A DNA stretch of 22,319 bases from Raineyella sp964402325 (GTDB lineage: Bacteria; Actinomycetota; Actinomycetes; Propionibacteriales; Propionibacteriaceae). This document shows, piece after piece, positions 6,963 to 14,501 of the stretch (its first letter is position 1; every line of letters starts with the position of its first letter). The notes beneath the pieces are model-generated. The model ran no database searches. It saw only the letters and a list, made by a program, of their open reading frames with translations, and had not been told where the DNA came from. The stretch is taken from the NCBI GenBank assembly GCA_964402325.1, contig CAYOBI010000047.1, positions 1 through 22,319 on the forward strand. The letters run 5' to 3'. The translations under genes were made by a program, and so were the position numbers.

Positions 6963-7958
6963 ACGGCCACCAAGGGCACGATCGGTGTGGCGATGCCCAC
7001 CAAGACGTCCGAACGCTGGATCAAGGACGGCGACTACATCAAGAGCGCCCTCGAGTCCGCCGGCTACAAGGTCAACCTCCAGTACGCGAACGACGACATC
7101 CCGACCCAGGTGACCCAGGTCTCCGACATGGTGACCAAGAAGAACCAGGTCCTCGTGGTCGCCTCGATCGACGGCGTGGCTCTCAAGGGTGCGCTGAAGG
7201 ACGCCAAGGACGCCGGTATCCCGGTCATCGCCTACGACCGGCTGCTGCGTGAGACCGACGCGGTCAGCTACTACACCACCTTCGACAACTACAAGGTCGG
7301 CGTGCAGCAGGGCGAGTCCCTGCTCAAGGGCCTCGAGGCCAGCGGTGCCCCCAAGCCGTGGAACGTCGAGCTCTTCGCCGGTTCCCCCGACGACAACAAC
7401 GCCACCTTCTTCTACAAGGGCGCGATGAGCGTCCTGCAGCCGAAGATCGACTCCGGCGACATCAAGATCCGTTCCGGTGAGACCGACTTCAACACCGTCG
7501 CGACCCTGCGCTGGGACGCCGCCACCGCCAAGAAGCGGATGGAGAACCTGCTCACCAAGTCGTACTCCTCGACCGACCTCAACGGTGTGCTGGCCCCGTA
7601 CGACGGCATCTCCCGCGGCATCATCGCCGCCCTCAAGGGTGCCGGCTACGGCTCCGGCGGCAAGACCCTCCCGGTCGTCACCGGCCAGGACGCCGAGCTC
7701 GAGTCGGTGAAGAGCATCCTCGCCGGCGAGCAGTACTCCACGATCTTCAAGGACACCCGCAAGCTCGCGGAGACCACGGTCCAGATGATCCAGCAGATCG
7801 CCAGCAACCAGACGGTCACCACGAACGACACCACCAGCTACAACAACGGTGTGAAGGTCGTCCCGACGATGCTCCTCGACCCGGTCCCCTGCGACAAGTC
7901 GAACTGCAAGCAGATCCTGACCGACGCCAAGTACTACACGGCGGATCAGCTGCAGTAG
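6963..7958 (+). CDS. chvE: Multiple-monosaccharide ABC transporter substrate-binding protein, N-terminus in gap
   Basis: This extracytoplasmic lipoprotein-type receptor delivers monosaccharides (xylose, glucose, galactose or arabinose in known relatives) to the MmsAB transporter. The 331 visible residues begin at TATKGTIGVAMPTKTSERW, the first strand of the mature fold, and continue with IPVIAYDRLLRETDAVSYYTTFDNYKVG, ELFAGSPDDNNATFFYKGAM and LPVVTGQDAELESVKSI, all characteristic of ChvE. Compared with relatives only some 35-45 residues are missing: the export signal, lipid-modified Cys and linker. The bases left of the gap contain no signal peptide in any frame, so joining them to this gene would be wrong. 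Two Cys near the C-terminus (PCDKSNCKQ) could form a disulfide. The permease/ATPase genes follow after an 81-nt spacer with a strong hairpin. Confidence 0.93.
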   Translation, partial: TATKGTIGVAMPTKTSERWIKDGDYIKSALESAGYKVNLQYANDDIPTQVTQVSDMVTKKNQVLVVASIDGVALKGALKDAKDAGIPVIAYDRLLRETDAVSYYTTFDNYKVGVQQGESLLKGLEASGAPKPWNVELFAGSPDDNNATFFYKGAMSVLQPKIDSGDIKIRSGETDFNTVATLRWDAATAKKRMENLLTKSYSSTDLNGVLAPYDGISRGIIAALKGAGYGSGGKTLPVVTGQDAELESVKSILAGEQYSTIFKDTRKLAETTVQMIQQIASNQTVTTNDTTSYNNGVKVVPTMLLDPVPCDKSNCKQILTDAKYYTADQLQ

Positions 7959-7972
7959 TCCGGGCTCCGAAC

Positions 7973-8009
7973 GTACGGCCGGGGGCTGTGAACCGGCTCC
8001 CGGCCGTAC
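7973..8009 (+). terminator. Intercistronic hairpin between chvE and mmsA
   Basis: GTACGGCCGGGGGC (7973-7986) pairs with GCTCCCGGCCGTAC (7996-8009) over 14 positions with one G-U pair, around a 9-nt loop. No T tract follows. Such hairpins after binding-protein genes commonly stabilise the upstream message or attenuate the downstream genes, giving excess receptor over membrane subunits. Confidence 0.6.
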
Positions 8010-8039
8010 CGGAACCGTCGGCACCACGAGGAAGGCATC

Positions 8040-9468
8040 ATGACCGACACCCTCCTGTCCATGCGCAGCATCACGAAGACGTTCCCCGGGGTCAAGGCCC
8101 TCTCCGACGTCAACCTCGAGGTGCGCCGGGGCGAGATCCACAGCATCTGCGGCGAGAACGGCGCGGGCAAGTCCACCCTGATGAAGGTCCTGTCCGGGGT
8201 CCACCCGTACGGCACCTACACCGGTGAGATCGAATACGACGGCCAGGAGTGCCGCTTCCGCAACATCCGGGAGAGCGAGCACGCCGGGATCGTCATCATC
8301 CACCAGGAGCTCGCCCTGATCCCCGAGCTCACGATCACCGAGAACATGTTCCTCGGCAACGAGCACGCCAAGGGGGGCGTGATCGACTGGCAGGAGAATC
8401 GGGCCCGTGCGGTGAAGTACCTGCGCATGGTGGGCCTCGACGAGAGCCCGGACACCCCCATCCGCAGCATCGGCGTCGGCAAGCAGCAGCTGGTCGAGAT
8501 CGCCAAGGCACTCGCCAAGGACGTCAGGCTGCTGATCCTCGACGAACCCACCGCCGCCCTCAACGACACCGACAGCGAGCACCTGCTCGACCTGCTCAAG
8601 GGCCTCCAGGCCGAGGGCATCACGAGCATCATGATCAGCCACAAGCTGAACGAGATCGAGAAGATCTCCGACTCGATCACCATCATCCGCGACGGCCACA
8701 CCATCGAGACCCTCGACGTGGCCTCCGGCGAGGTGAACGAGGACCGGATCATCCGCGGGATGGTCGGTCGCGACCTCGAACACCGCTACCCGCCGCACGA
8801 GCCCAAGATCGGCGAGGTGCTGTTCGAGGTCAAGGACTGGACCGTCTCGCACCCGGACGACCCGCACCGGCTGGTGGTCAAGCACGCGAACCTGTCGATC
8901 CGCCGCGGCGAGATCGTCGGCCTGGCCGGCCTGATGGGCGCAGGCCGCACCGAGTTCGCCCGCAGCCTGTTCGGCCAGAGCTACGGCCACAAGGTGTCCG
9001 GCGAGGCCCGTCTGGGTGGCAAGCGGCTCCGGCTGCGAACCGTGCAGGACGCGATCGACGACGGTCTGGCGTACGTCACCGAGGACCGCAAGGTGCTCGG
9101 GCTCAACCTGCTCGACTCGATCCGGCGCTCCATCCCCTCGGCGAAGCTGCGCAAGATCTCCCAGGGCGGCGTGCTCAACTCCAGCCTGGAGATCAAGGCG
9201 GCCAACCAGTACAAGCAGTCGCTGCGGATCAAGACCCCCTCGATCGAGGAGGGTGTCTCGAAGCTCTCCGGCGGCAACCAGCAGAAGGTCGTCCTCGGCA
9301 AGTGGATCTTCACCGACCCGGAGATCCTCATCCTCGACGAGCCCACCCGCGGCATCGACGTCGGGGCGAAGTACGAGATCTACGAGATCATCAACAAGCT
9401 CGCCGACGCCGGCAAGGGCGTCCTGGTGATCTCCTCCGAACTGCCGGAACTGCTCGGCATCTGCGACC
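8040..9468 (+). CDS. mmsA: Sugar ABC transporter ATP-binding protein (tandem ATPase), C-terminus in gap
   Basis: This subunit hydrolyses ATP to drive monosaccharide import with MmsB. It carries two ABC domains. The first has Walker A GENGAGKST (38-46), the SIGVGKQQLVEIAKAL signature region and Walker B LLILDEPTAAL. The second (from about residue 265) has a degenerate Walker A (GLMGAGRTE), the canonical signature LSGGNQQKVVLGKW and Walker B ILILDEPTRGIDVGAK. This asymmetry is normal for the RbsA/MmsA/XylG family. The ATG at 8040 follows GAGGAAGG. 476 codons are visible, ending at ELPELLGICD; relatives run about 505-515 residues, so only the tail is lost. A continuous frame through the N run into the permease is an artefact of gap size. 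Confidence 0.95.
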
Positions 9469-9568
9469 NNNNNNNNNNNNNNNNNNNNNNNNNNNNNNNN
9501 NNNNNNNNNNNNNNNNNNNNNNNNNNNNNNNNNNNNNNNNNNNNNNNNNNNNNNNNNNNNNNNNNNNN
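9469..9568. other. Assembly gap (100 N) at the mmsA/mmsB junction
   Basis: The gap must hide the last ~35 residues of mmsA and roughly the first 120-140 residues of mmsB, about 450-550 nt of expected sequence. The 100 N therefore cannot be the true length if both genes are complete. Confidence 0.9.
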
Positions 9569-10424
9569 CACCCTGCTGCTGACCGTGCTGGCGATCGTCG
9601 CCATGGTCTGGTTCGAGTTCCGTCGACGCGCCGACCTGAAGCAGCACGACATGCCGCTGCCGTCGATGATCGGCACCATCATCAAGCTCGTGCTGCTCGG
9701 GGCGCTGATCCTCGTCTTCGGCCTGCTGCTCGCCTCCTACCGCGGTGTGCCCGTCGTCGGCCTGATCCTGCTCACCCTGGTGATCGTCTACACCTTCGTC
9801 ACCCAGCGCACCGTCACCGGCCGTCGCGTCTATGCCGTCGGCGGCAACCGTCACGCCGCCGGCCTGTCCGGTGTCGACACCAAGAAGATCGACTTCTTCG
9901 TGATGGTCAACATGGGCTTCCTGGCCGCGATCGCCGGCATGGTCTTCACCGCCTACCTCAACGCGGCGAACCCGAAGGACGGCCAGAACTTCGAACTGGA
10001 CGCCATCGCTTCGGTGTTCATCGGTGGCGCCGCGGTCGCCGGCGGTGTCGGCACCGTCGCCGGGTCGATGATCGGTGGCCTGGTGATGGGCGTGCTCAAC
10101 CTCGGCCTGGCGAACATGTCGGTCGACTCGAACTGGATCCAGATCATCAAGGGCCTGGTGCTGCTCGGCGCCGTCGCCTTCGACGTGATCAGCAAGATGC
10201 GCGGCAAGCCCAACTTCATCGACATGCTGATCCGCTCCGTCGGCGGCGGCCGCGGTGATCGGTCCGGCCCCGCGCTCGGTCTGCCGGGCACCGGCTCCGA
10301 GACCGGGGAGACGCCGGTCAAGGTCGACGGCGCCAGGGCCGACGCGGTCACCGGATTCAAGAAGATCAACGGTGCCTCGGTCGGTGCGACCGGGCACAAG
10401 CGGGAGACCGCCGGTCGCGGCTGA
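9569..10424 (+). CDS. mmsB: Sugar ABC transporter permease, N-terminus in gap
   Basis: This is the membrane channel of the monosaccharide importer (BPD_transp_2 family). The 284 visible residues start in a membrane helix (TLLLTVLAIVAMVWFEF). They contain the charged RRRADLKQHDMPLPS loop, GALILVFGLLLASYRGVPVVGLILLTLVIVYTFV, the family motif GRRVYAVGGNRHAAGLSGVDTKK, and the GGAAVAGGVGTVAGSMIGGLVMGVLNLGL block with INPL-type helices. Relatives have about 400-430 residues, so the N-terminal third is in the gap. The C-terminus carries a hydrophilic Gly/Thr-rich tail of some 55 residues after KMRGKPNFIDMLIR, apparently longer than in most relatives. A 14-bp hairpin follows the stop and closes the operon. 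Confidence 0.92.
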
Positions 10425-10447
10425 CGAACGACCGCTCCGACACACCG

Positions 10448-10479
10448 CGATGGCCATCCGGGAGACCGGGTGGCCATCG
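10448..10479 (+). terminator. Terminator hairpin after mmsB
   Basis: CGATGGCCATCCGG (10448-10461) and CCGGGTGGCCATCG (10466-10479) form a 14-bp stem with one U-G pair and a GAGA loop, 23 nt after the mmsB stop. There is no T tract. Confidence 0.7.
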
Positions 10480-10513
10480 GCGTTCCCGGAGGCGTGCGTG
10501 GAAGACTGGGGGA

Positions 10514-11569
10514 GTGGTCACCGACCAGCCGGATCCCGCGGCTGCCCTGCGCCGGATCGCCTACCTGCTGGAGCGTGCCGACGCGGAGACCTTCCGGGTG
10601 CGCGCCTTCCGCACCGCAGCGGCAGCTGCGGATGCGGCCGGTGTCGAGGTCCTGCGTCGACGCGCGAGGGCAGGCTCGCTGGAGGACCTCCCGGGGATCG
10701 GGGAACGGACCGCCGGCATCATCGTCGAGGTGCTGGCGGCGCGTACGCCCGACTACCTCGCCCGGCTGGAGGCGGAGGCCGTTGGCCCCGTGGCGACCGG
10801 TGGCGCCGCGGTTCGGGCCGCGCTCCGGGGCGATCTCCATCTGCATTCCGACTGGTCGGACGGCGGCAGCCCCATCCCCGAGATGGTGGCTGCCGCCGCC
10901 GGGCTGGGGCACCGCTACATCGCCCTTACCGATCACTCGCCCCGGCTCACGGTCGCCCACGGGCTGACGGCCGAGCGCCTGCGCCGCCAACTCGAGGTCG
11001 TCGCCGGGATCAATGCCGGCGGTCCCGGACTCCGGGTGCTCACCGGCATCGAGGTGGACATCCTGGAGGACGGCCGACTCGACCAGGAGCCGGACCTGCT
11101 GGAGCAACTGGACGTCGTCGTGGCCAGCGTGCACTCGAAGCTGCGGATGCCGGCCGACCGGATGACCCGCCGGATGATCACCGCCATCGCCAACCCCCAC
11201 GTGGACGTCCTCGGCCACCCCACGGGACGTCTCCTCACCGGGGGCCGTGGCACCCGGCCGGAATCGACCTTCGACGCCGATCTGGTCCTCGCCGCCTGCG
11301 AGCGCTTCGGTGTCGCCGTCGAGATCAACTCCCGGCCCGAGCGCCTCGATCCGCCGAGGCGACTCCTGCGGTCAGCGGTGGAGATCGGCTGCCTGTTCGC
11401 CATCGACACCGATGCCCACGCCCCCGGTCAGCTGACCTGGCAGCCGTACGGCTGCGCCCGCGCCGAGGAGGCCGGGGTGCCGCTCGAGCGGATCGTCAAC
11501 ACCTGGGAGGTCGATGACCTGCTGGCCTGGACCGCGCGCGGGCCCGGCTGGGCCCCACCGCGCAGGTAG
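10514..11569 (+). CDS. PHP-domain metal-dependent hydrolase with PolX-like helix-hairpin-helix N-terminus
   Basis: The 351-residue protein combines an N-terminal helical region (about 8-90) with a helix-hairpin-helix (LEDLPGIGERTAGIIVEVL, 56-74), as at the start of PolX DNA polymerases, and a PHP phosphoesterase domain (104-340). Metal-site motifs are all present: HLHSDWSDG (H109, H111, D116), TDH (H141), GIEVD (E180), SVHSK (H207), LGHPTGR (H235) and IDTDAHA (D298, H302). The polymerase palm that separates these parts in PolX is absent. PHP domains act as phosphatases or 3'-5' exonucleases, so a DNA-end or histidinol-phosphate-like substrate is possible. The GTG start at 10514 is the first in frame; AAGACT lies exactly 6 nt before it, suggesting a leaderless transcript. 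It converges with the E2 gene, 3 nt apart. Confidence 0.85.
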   Translation: MVTDQPDPAAALRRIAYLLERADAETFRVRAFRTAAAAADAAGVEVLRRRARAGSLEDLPGIGERTAGIIVEVLAARTPDYLARLEAEAVGPVATGGAAVRAALRGDLHLHSDWSDGGSPIPEMVAAAAGLGHRYIALTDHSPRLTVAHGLTAERLRRQLEVVAGINAGGPGLRVLTGIEVDILEDGRLDQEPDLLEQLDVVVASVHSKLRMPADRMTRRMITAIANPHVDVLGHPTGRLLTGGRGTRPESTFDADLVLAACERFGVAVEINSRPERLDPPRRLLRSAVEIGCLFAIDTDAHAPGQLTWQPYGCARAEEAGVPLERIVNTWEVDDLLAWTARGPGWAPPRR

Positions 11570-11572
11570 CGT

Positions 11573-11588
11573 TCACGCCACGCCGAGC
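11573..11588 (-). CDS. Possible 3' end of the E2 gene beyond the gap
   Basis: On the minus strand these 16 bases give Leu-Gly-Val-Ala followed by TGA in one frame, stopping 3 nt from the converging PHP gene. Whether this frame is that of the E2 cannot be tested, because the gap length is unknown. Confidence 0.3.
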
Positions 11589-11688
11589 NNNNNNNNNNNN
11601 NNNNNNNNNNNNNNNNNNNNNNNNNNNNNNNNNNNNNNNNNNNNNNNNNNNNNNNNNNNNNNNNNNNNNNNNNNNNNNNNNNNNNNNN
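11589..11688. other. Assembly gap (100 N) inside the E2 gene
   Basis: The gap starts exactly where a peripheral subunit-binding domain would begin. If the gene is a full E2, about 1 kb is missing. If it is a lipoyl-only protein, much less is missing. Confidence 0.9.
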
Positions 11689-11989
11689 GTGCGGCGGGGG
11701 AGACCCGCCTGCGCTCCGTCGACCGGATGGGCGCCGTCGGCGGTGCCTCCTCGCCGGGAGCGAGCAGGGTGGCGATCACCGTCCCGACCGGCACCTTCTC
11801 ACCGGGCCGGAGGAGCAGCTCGTGCACGGTCCCGTCGAGCCAGCACTCGACGTCGATCGCGGCCTTCGCGGTCTCGACCACCGCGACGACCTGGCCCTTC
11901 GTCACCGTGTCGCCGGGGCGGATCTGCCATTCGACGAGTGTGCCCTCGTCCATGTCCGCACCCAGGGACGGCAGCCGGAACTCAAGCAC
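11689..11989 (-). CDS. Lipoyl-domain E2 component of a 2-oxoacid/acetoin dehydrogenase, C-terminus in gap
   Basis: E2 carries the lipoyl arm that takes the acyl group from E1 and passes it to CoA. The 100 visible residues form one complete lipoyl domain (1-80): MLEFRLPSLGADMDEGTLVEW, IRPGDTVTKGQVVAVVETAKA with the lipoylated Lys in ETAKA (ETDKA in most relatives), and GTVHELLLRPGEKVPVGTVIATL. A Pro/Ala-rich linker ends in RVSPAA, the typical opening of the peripheral subunit-binding domain, immediately at the gap. The GTG start at 11989 overlaps the E1-beta stop by 8 nt and is preceded by AAGGGG inside E1-beta, so translation is probably coupled. The catalytic acyltransferase domain, if present, is hidden. 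Confidence 0.88.
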
Positions 11990-12962
11990 GGGTGATCCCC
12001 TTCACCGTGGCGACGATCCGCTCGACCTGCGGCAGGGCGGCCTCCTCGAGGTGGCGGGCGTACGGGATGGGCACCTCGGCCGTGCACACCCTCGCCGGGG
12101 CGGCATCCAGGTCGTACAGGCTGTCCTCGGCGAGCCGGGCGACGACCTCGCCGGCCAGGCCACCCGTCCGCCAGCCCTCATCGATCGCCACGACCCGGTG
12201 CGTCCGGGCCACCGACGCGGCGACCGTCGCCATGTCGAGCGGCCGCAGCACCCGCAGGTCCACCACCTCGGCCGCGACGCCCAGGCCGGCCAGTTCCTCG
12301 GCCGCCGCCAGGACCTTCGGCAGGCTGCCGCCGTACGTCACCAGGGTCACGTCGGTCCCGGTCCGCCGCACCGCTGCCCGCTCGATGTCGCACGCCGTCG
12401 CGCCGGCCGGGTCGGGCACGTCGCCCTCGAGGTTGTAGAGGCCGACGTGCTCGACGATGATCACCGGGTCCGGATCGGCCAGCGCCGGGGCCAGCATCCC
12501 CCGCGCGTCGGCGACGGTCGCCGGGGCCAGCACGCGCAGGCCGGGGACGTGGGCGAACCAGTTCTCCAGACTGTGTGAGTGCTGCGCGCCGAGCTGGCGG
12601 CCGGCTCCGGTGGCCATCCGGATCACCAGGGGCACGGAGAACTGCCCGCCGGACATGTGGCGCAGCAGCCCGGCCATGTTCACGATCTGGTCGAGGGCGA
12701 GGAGGCTGAAGTTCACCGACATCACCTCGACGATCGGCCGCATGCCGCCCAGCGCGGCGCCGATGCCCGCGCCGACGAAACCCAGCTCCGACAGCGGGGT
12801 GTCCCGGACCCGCTCCGGGCCGAAGTCGGCGAGCAGGTCCTTCGACACCGCATAGCAGCCCCCGTACGCCCCGACGTCCTCGCCCATCAGAAAGACGCGG
12901 GGGTCGGCGACGAGCGCCTCGCGCAGCGACGCACGCATGGCCTCCCGATAGGTGGTCCTCAT
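11982..12962 (-). CDS. 2-oxoacid/acetoin dehydrogenase E1 component, beta subunit
   Basis: With E1-alpha it forms the thiamine-diphosphate-dependent decarboxylase of a pyruvate, branched-chain 2-oxoacid or acetoin dehydrogenase. The 326-residue product is of normal length. It contains MRTTYREAMRASLREALVADPRVFLMGEDVG with the ThDP-contacting Glu, TPLSELGFVGAGIGAALGGMRPIVEVM, the QHSHSLENWFAHVPGLRVLAP block, and the C-terminal transketolase-like domain (GTDVTLVTYGG..., VVDLRVLRPLD, VAIDEGWRTGG). The ATG at 12962 overlaps the upstream TGA as ATGA and follows a GGAG. Nothing in the sequence is damaged, in contrast to the partner E1-alpha. Substrate cannot be told from sequence alone; neighbours (acetyl-CoA synthetase pieces and this E2 type) favour pyruvate or acetoin. 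Confidence 0.94.
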   Translation of the reverse strand: MRTTYREAMRASLREALVADPRVFLMGEDVGAYGGCYAVSKDLLADFGPERVRDTPLSELGFVGAGIGAALGGMRPIVEVMSVNFSLLALDQIVNMAGLLRHMSGGQFSVPLVIRMATGAGRQLGAQHSHSLENWFAHVPGLRVLAPATVADARGMLAPALADPDPVIIVEHVGLYNLEGDVPDPAGATACDIERAAVRRTGTDVTLVTYGGSLPKVLAAAEELAGLGVAAEVVDLRVLRPLDMATVAASVARTHRVVAIDEGWRTGGLAGEVVARLAEDSLYDLDAAPARVCTAEVPIPYARHLEEAALPQVERIVATVKGITRA

Positions 12963-14476
12963 CGCCGTTCTCCTGTCGTGACATCGGTGAGCAGATCCTC
13001 GACCGGTTCCCACGGTGAGGCCTCGGCGAACTCGACCGACGCCGCGACCTCCGCCCGGGCGGCCACGTCGAGCGCCTCCAGATCGGCCTCGGTCACGCCG
13101 TCCGCGAGCAGCCGGGCGCGCAGGGTCGGGATCGGATCGTGTTCCTTCCAGGCCGCCACCTCGTCCTTGCCGCGGTACAGCTCGGGATCGAACATCGAGT
13201 GCGCCCGGAACCGGTAGGTCCGCATCTCCAGGAAGTGGGGACCTGCGCCGGCCCGGATCGCGGCGACGGCGGCGCTCACCGCCTCGTGCACCGCGAGCAC
13301 GTCCATCCCGTCGACCACCGCGGTCGCCATGCCGTACGCCGCCGCCCGGGTGGCGAGGTCGGTGCGGGCATGTTCGTGGGCCAGGGACGTGCCCATGGCG
13401 TAGAGGTTGTTCTCGCAGCAGAACAGCACCGGGGCATGCCACAGGGCGGCGAGGTTCGCCGCCTCGTGGAAGGCCCCCTCGGCCATCGCGCCGTCGCCGA
13501 AGAAGCAGGCGGTGACCCCCGAGCCGCCCTGCATCCGTTCGGCCAGGCCGAGCCCCGCGGCCAGCGGGAGCCCGCTGCCGACGATCGCCGTGCCGCCGAA
13601 GAAGCGGGTGGCCGCGTCGTAGAGGTGCATCGACCCACCCCTGCCGAACGCGATCTCCTTGGGAGCCACGGCCGCGCCCAGGCGCTTGCGGGCCAGGGCG
13701 GAGATCTCACGGCGCAGCGTGTCGTCGGGCGTACGTCCTTGCTTGAGCGAGACGAACGCCTTGACCACTTCCCCGACGATCTCGGCCCGGTCGGAGGCCG
13801 CGGCCCTCAGCCGGGCCAGGTCCAGGGGGCCGGGCAGTGCGGCGATCTCGTCGGCGGCCCCGATCACGAGGACATGGCGCAGCGTGGGGAGCCGGTCGCG
13901 GACCGTGGCGATCTTGCGCCGGTAGGCCTCGGCGGTGGTGACGAGGACCGCGCCTCTCCCCAGACCGATCCGGGTCGCGATCGGCTCGGGCCCGAACGCG
14001 GAGAACAGCGGCGAGACCACCGTGCCGTTCTTCAGCCCGCCGAGCATGGCCAAGTAGAGCTCCGGGACTCGGCCGGTCAGCAGGAACATCCGGTCCCCCT
14101 GCGCGACACCGAGCGTACGCAGCACGTTGGCGAACCGGTTGCTGAGCCGGTCGAGCTCACCGTACGTGACGTCGCGGCGGGCGGCGTCCTCGGTCAGGAA
14201 CCGGAAGGCCACGTGGTCGCGCAGCGGGCCCGCCGCGTGCCGGGTGACCGCCTCGTGGGCGATGTTGAGCCCGCCGCCCGGCAACCCGTCGAGCTCCGCC
14301 CGGGCCGCCGCCCAGCTGAACCGCCCCCGCTCCGCGTCGTAGTCGGCGAGGTGGGGCGGGACGCGCAGGTCGGCCGGTGACTTGCGGATCACCGGGGGGC
14401 GGACGGGCGTGCCCGGTTCGTCCCCGGTGGGGGCGCTGGTCCGGGCGGTCCCGTCGACGGGGGGCGGAGTGTCCAT
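12959..14476 (-). CDS. Chimeric ORF: two acetyl-CoA synthetase fragments fused to an N-terminally truncated E1-alpha
   Basis: The 505-residue frame has three parts. Residues about 28-234 match the N-terminus of acetyl-CoA synthetase (VIRKSPADLRVPPHLADY..., TYGELDRLSNRFANVLRTLGV, NGTVVSPLFSAFGPEPIATRI) and stop before the ATP-binding TSGTTGxPKG loop. Residues 235-277 (GEVVKAFVSLKQGRTP...ARKRLGAAVAPKEIAF) match the start of its C-terminal domain and stop before the SLPKTRSGKIMRR segment with the catalytic Lys. Residues 278-505 start at GRGGSMHLYDAATRFFGG and follow E1-alpha to its end, with the ThDP motif GDGAMAEG...ENN intact (327-357). The first ~90-100 E1-alpha residues, including its YR[ED]HGH region, are missing. 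Neither enzyme should work as drawn. All joins are in frame. A GGGAGA ribosome site precedes the ATG at 14476. A misassembly or double deletion in an acs/E1-alpha pair is the simplest reading. Confidence 0.85.
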   Translation of the reverse strand: MDTPPPVDGTARTSAPTGDEPGTPVRPPVIRKSPADLRVPPHLADYDAERGRFSWAAARAELDGLPGGGLNIAHEAVTRHAAGPLRDHVAFRFLTEDAARRDVTYGELDRLSNRFANVLRTLGVAQGDRMFLLTGRVPELYLAMLGGLKNGTVVSPLFSAFGPEPIATRIGLGRGAVLVTTAEAYRRKIATVRDRLPTLRHVLVIGAADEIAALPGPLDLARLRAAASDRAEIVGEVVKAFVSLKQGRTPDDTLRREISALARKRLGAAVAPKEIAFGRGGSMHLYDAATRFFGGTAIVGSGLPLAAGLGLAERMQGGSGVTACFFGDGAMAEGAFHEAANLAALWHAPVLFCCENNLYAMGTSLAHEHARTDLATRAAAYGMATAVVDGMDVLAVHEAVSAAVAAIRAGAGPHFLEMRTYRFRAHSMFDPELYRGKDEVAAWKEHDPIPTLRARLLADGVTEADLEALDVAARAEVAASVEFAEASPWEPVEDLLTDVTTGERR

Positions 14477-14501
14477 CGCGGTCTCCCTGCTGGTTCGCGG
14501 G

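Noticed and set aside
6406..7113. An open frame through the transporter upstream region and into the gap
   Set aside because: No ribosome site or family resemblance; it runs across promoter and operator-like elements and changes frame relative to the binding protein.
6729..10457. A 1,242-residue minus-strand open frame across two gaps
   Set aside because: It is antisense to the chvE-mmsA-mmsB genes, rich in Asp/Val/Gly/His as expected from the opposite strand of high-GC genes, and stays open partly because N runs contain no stops.
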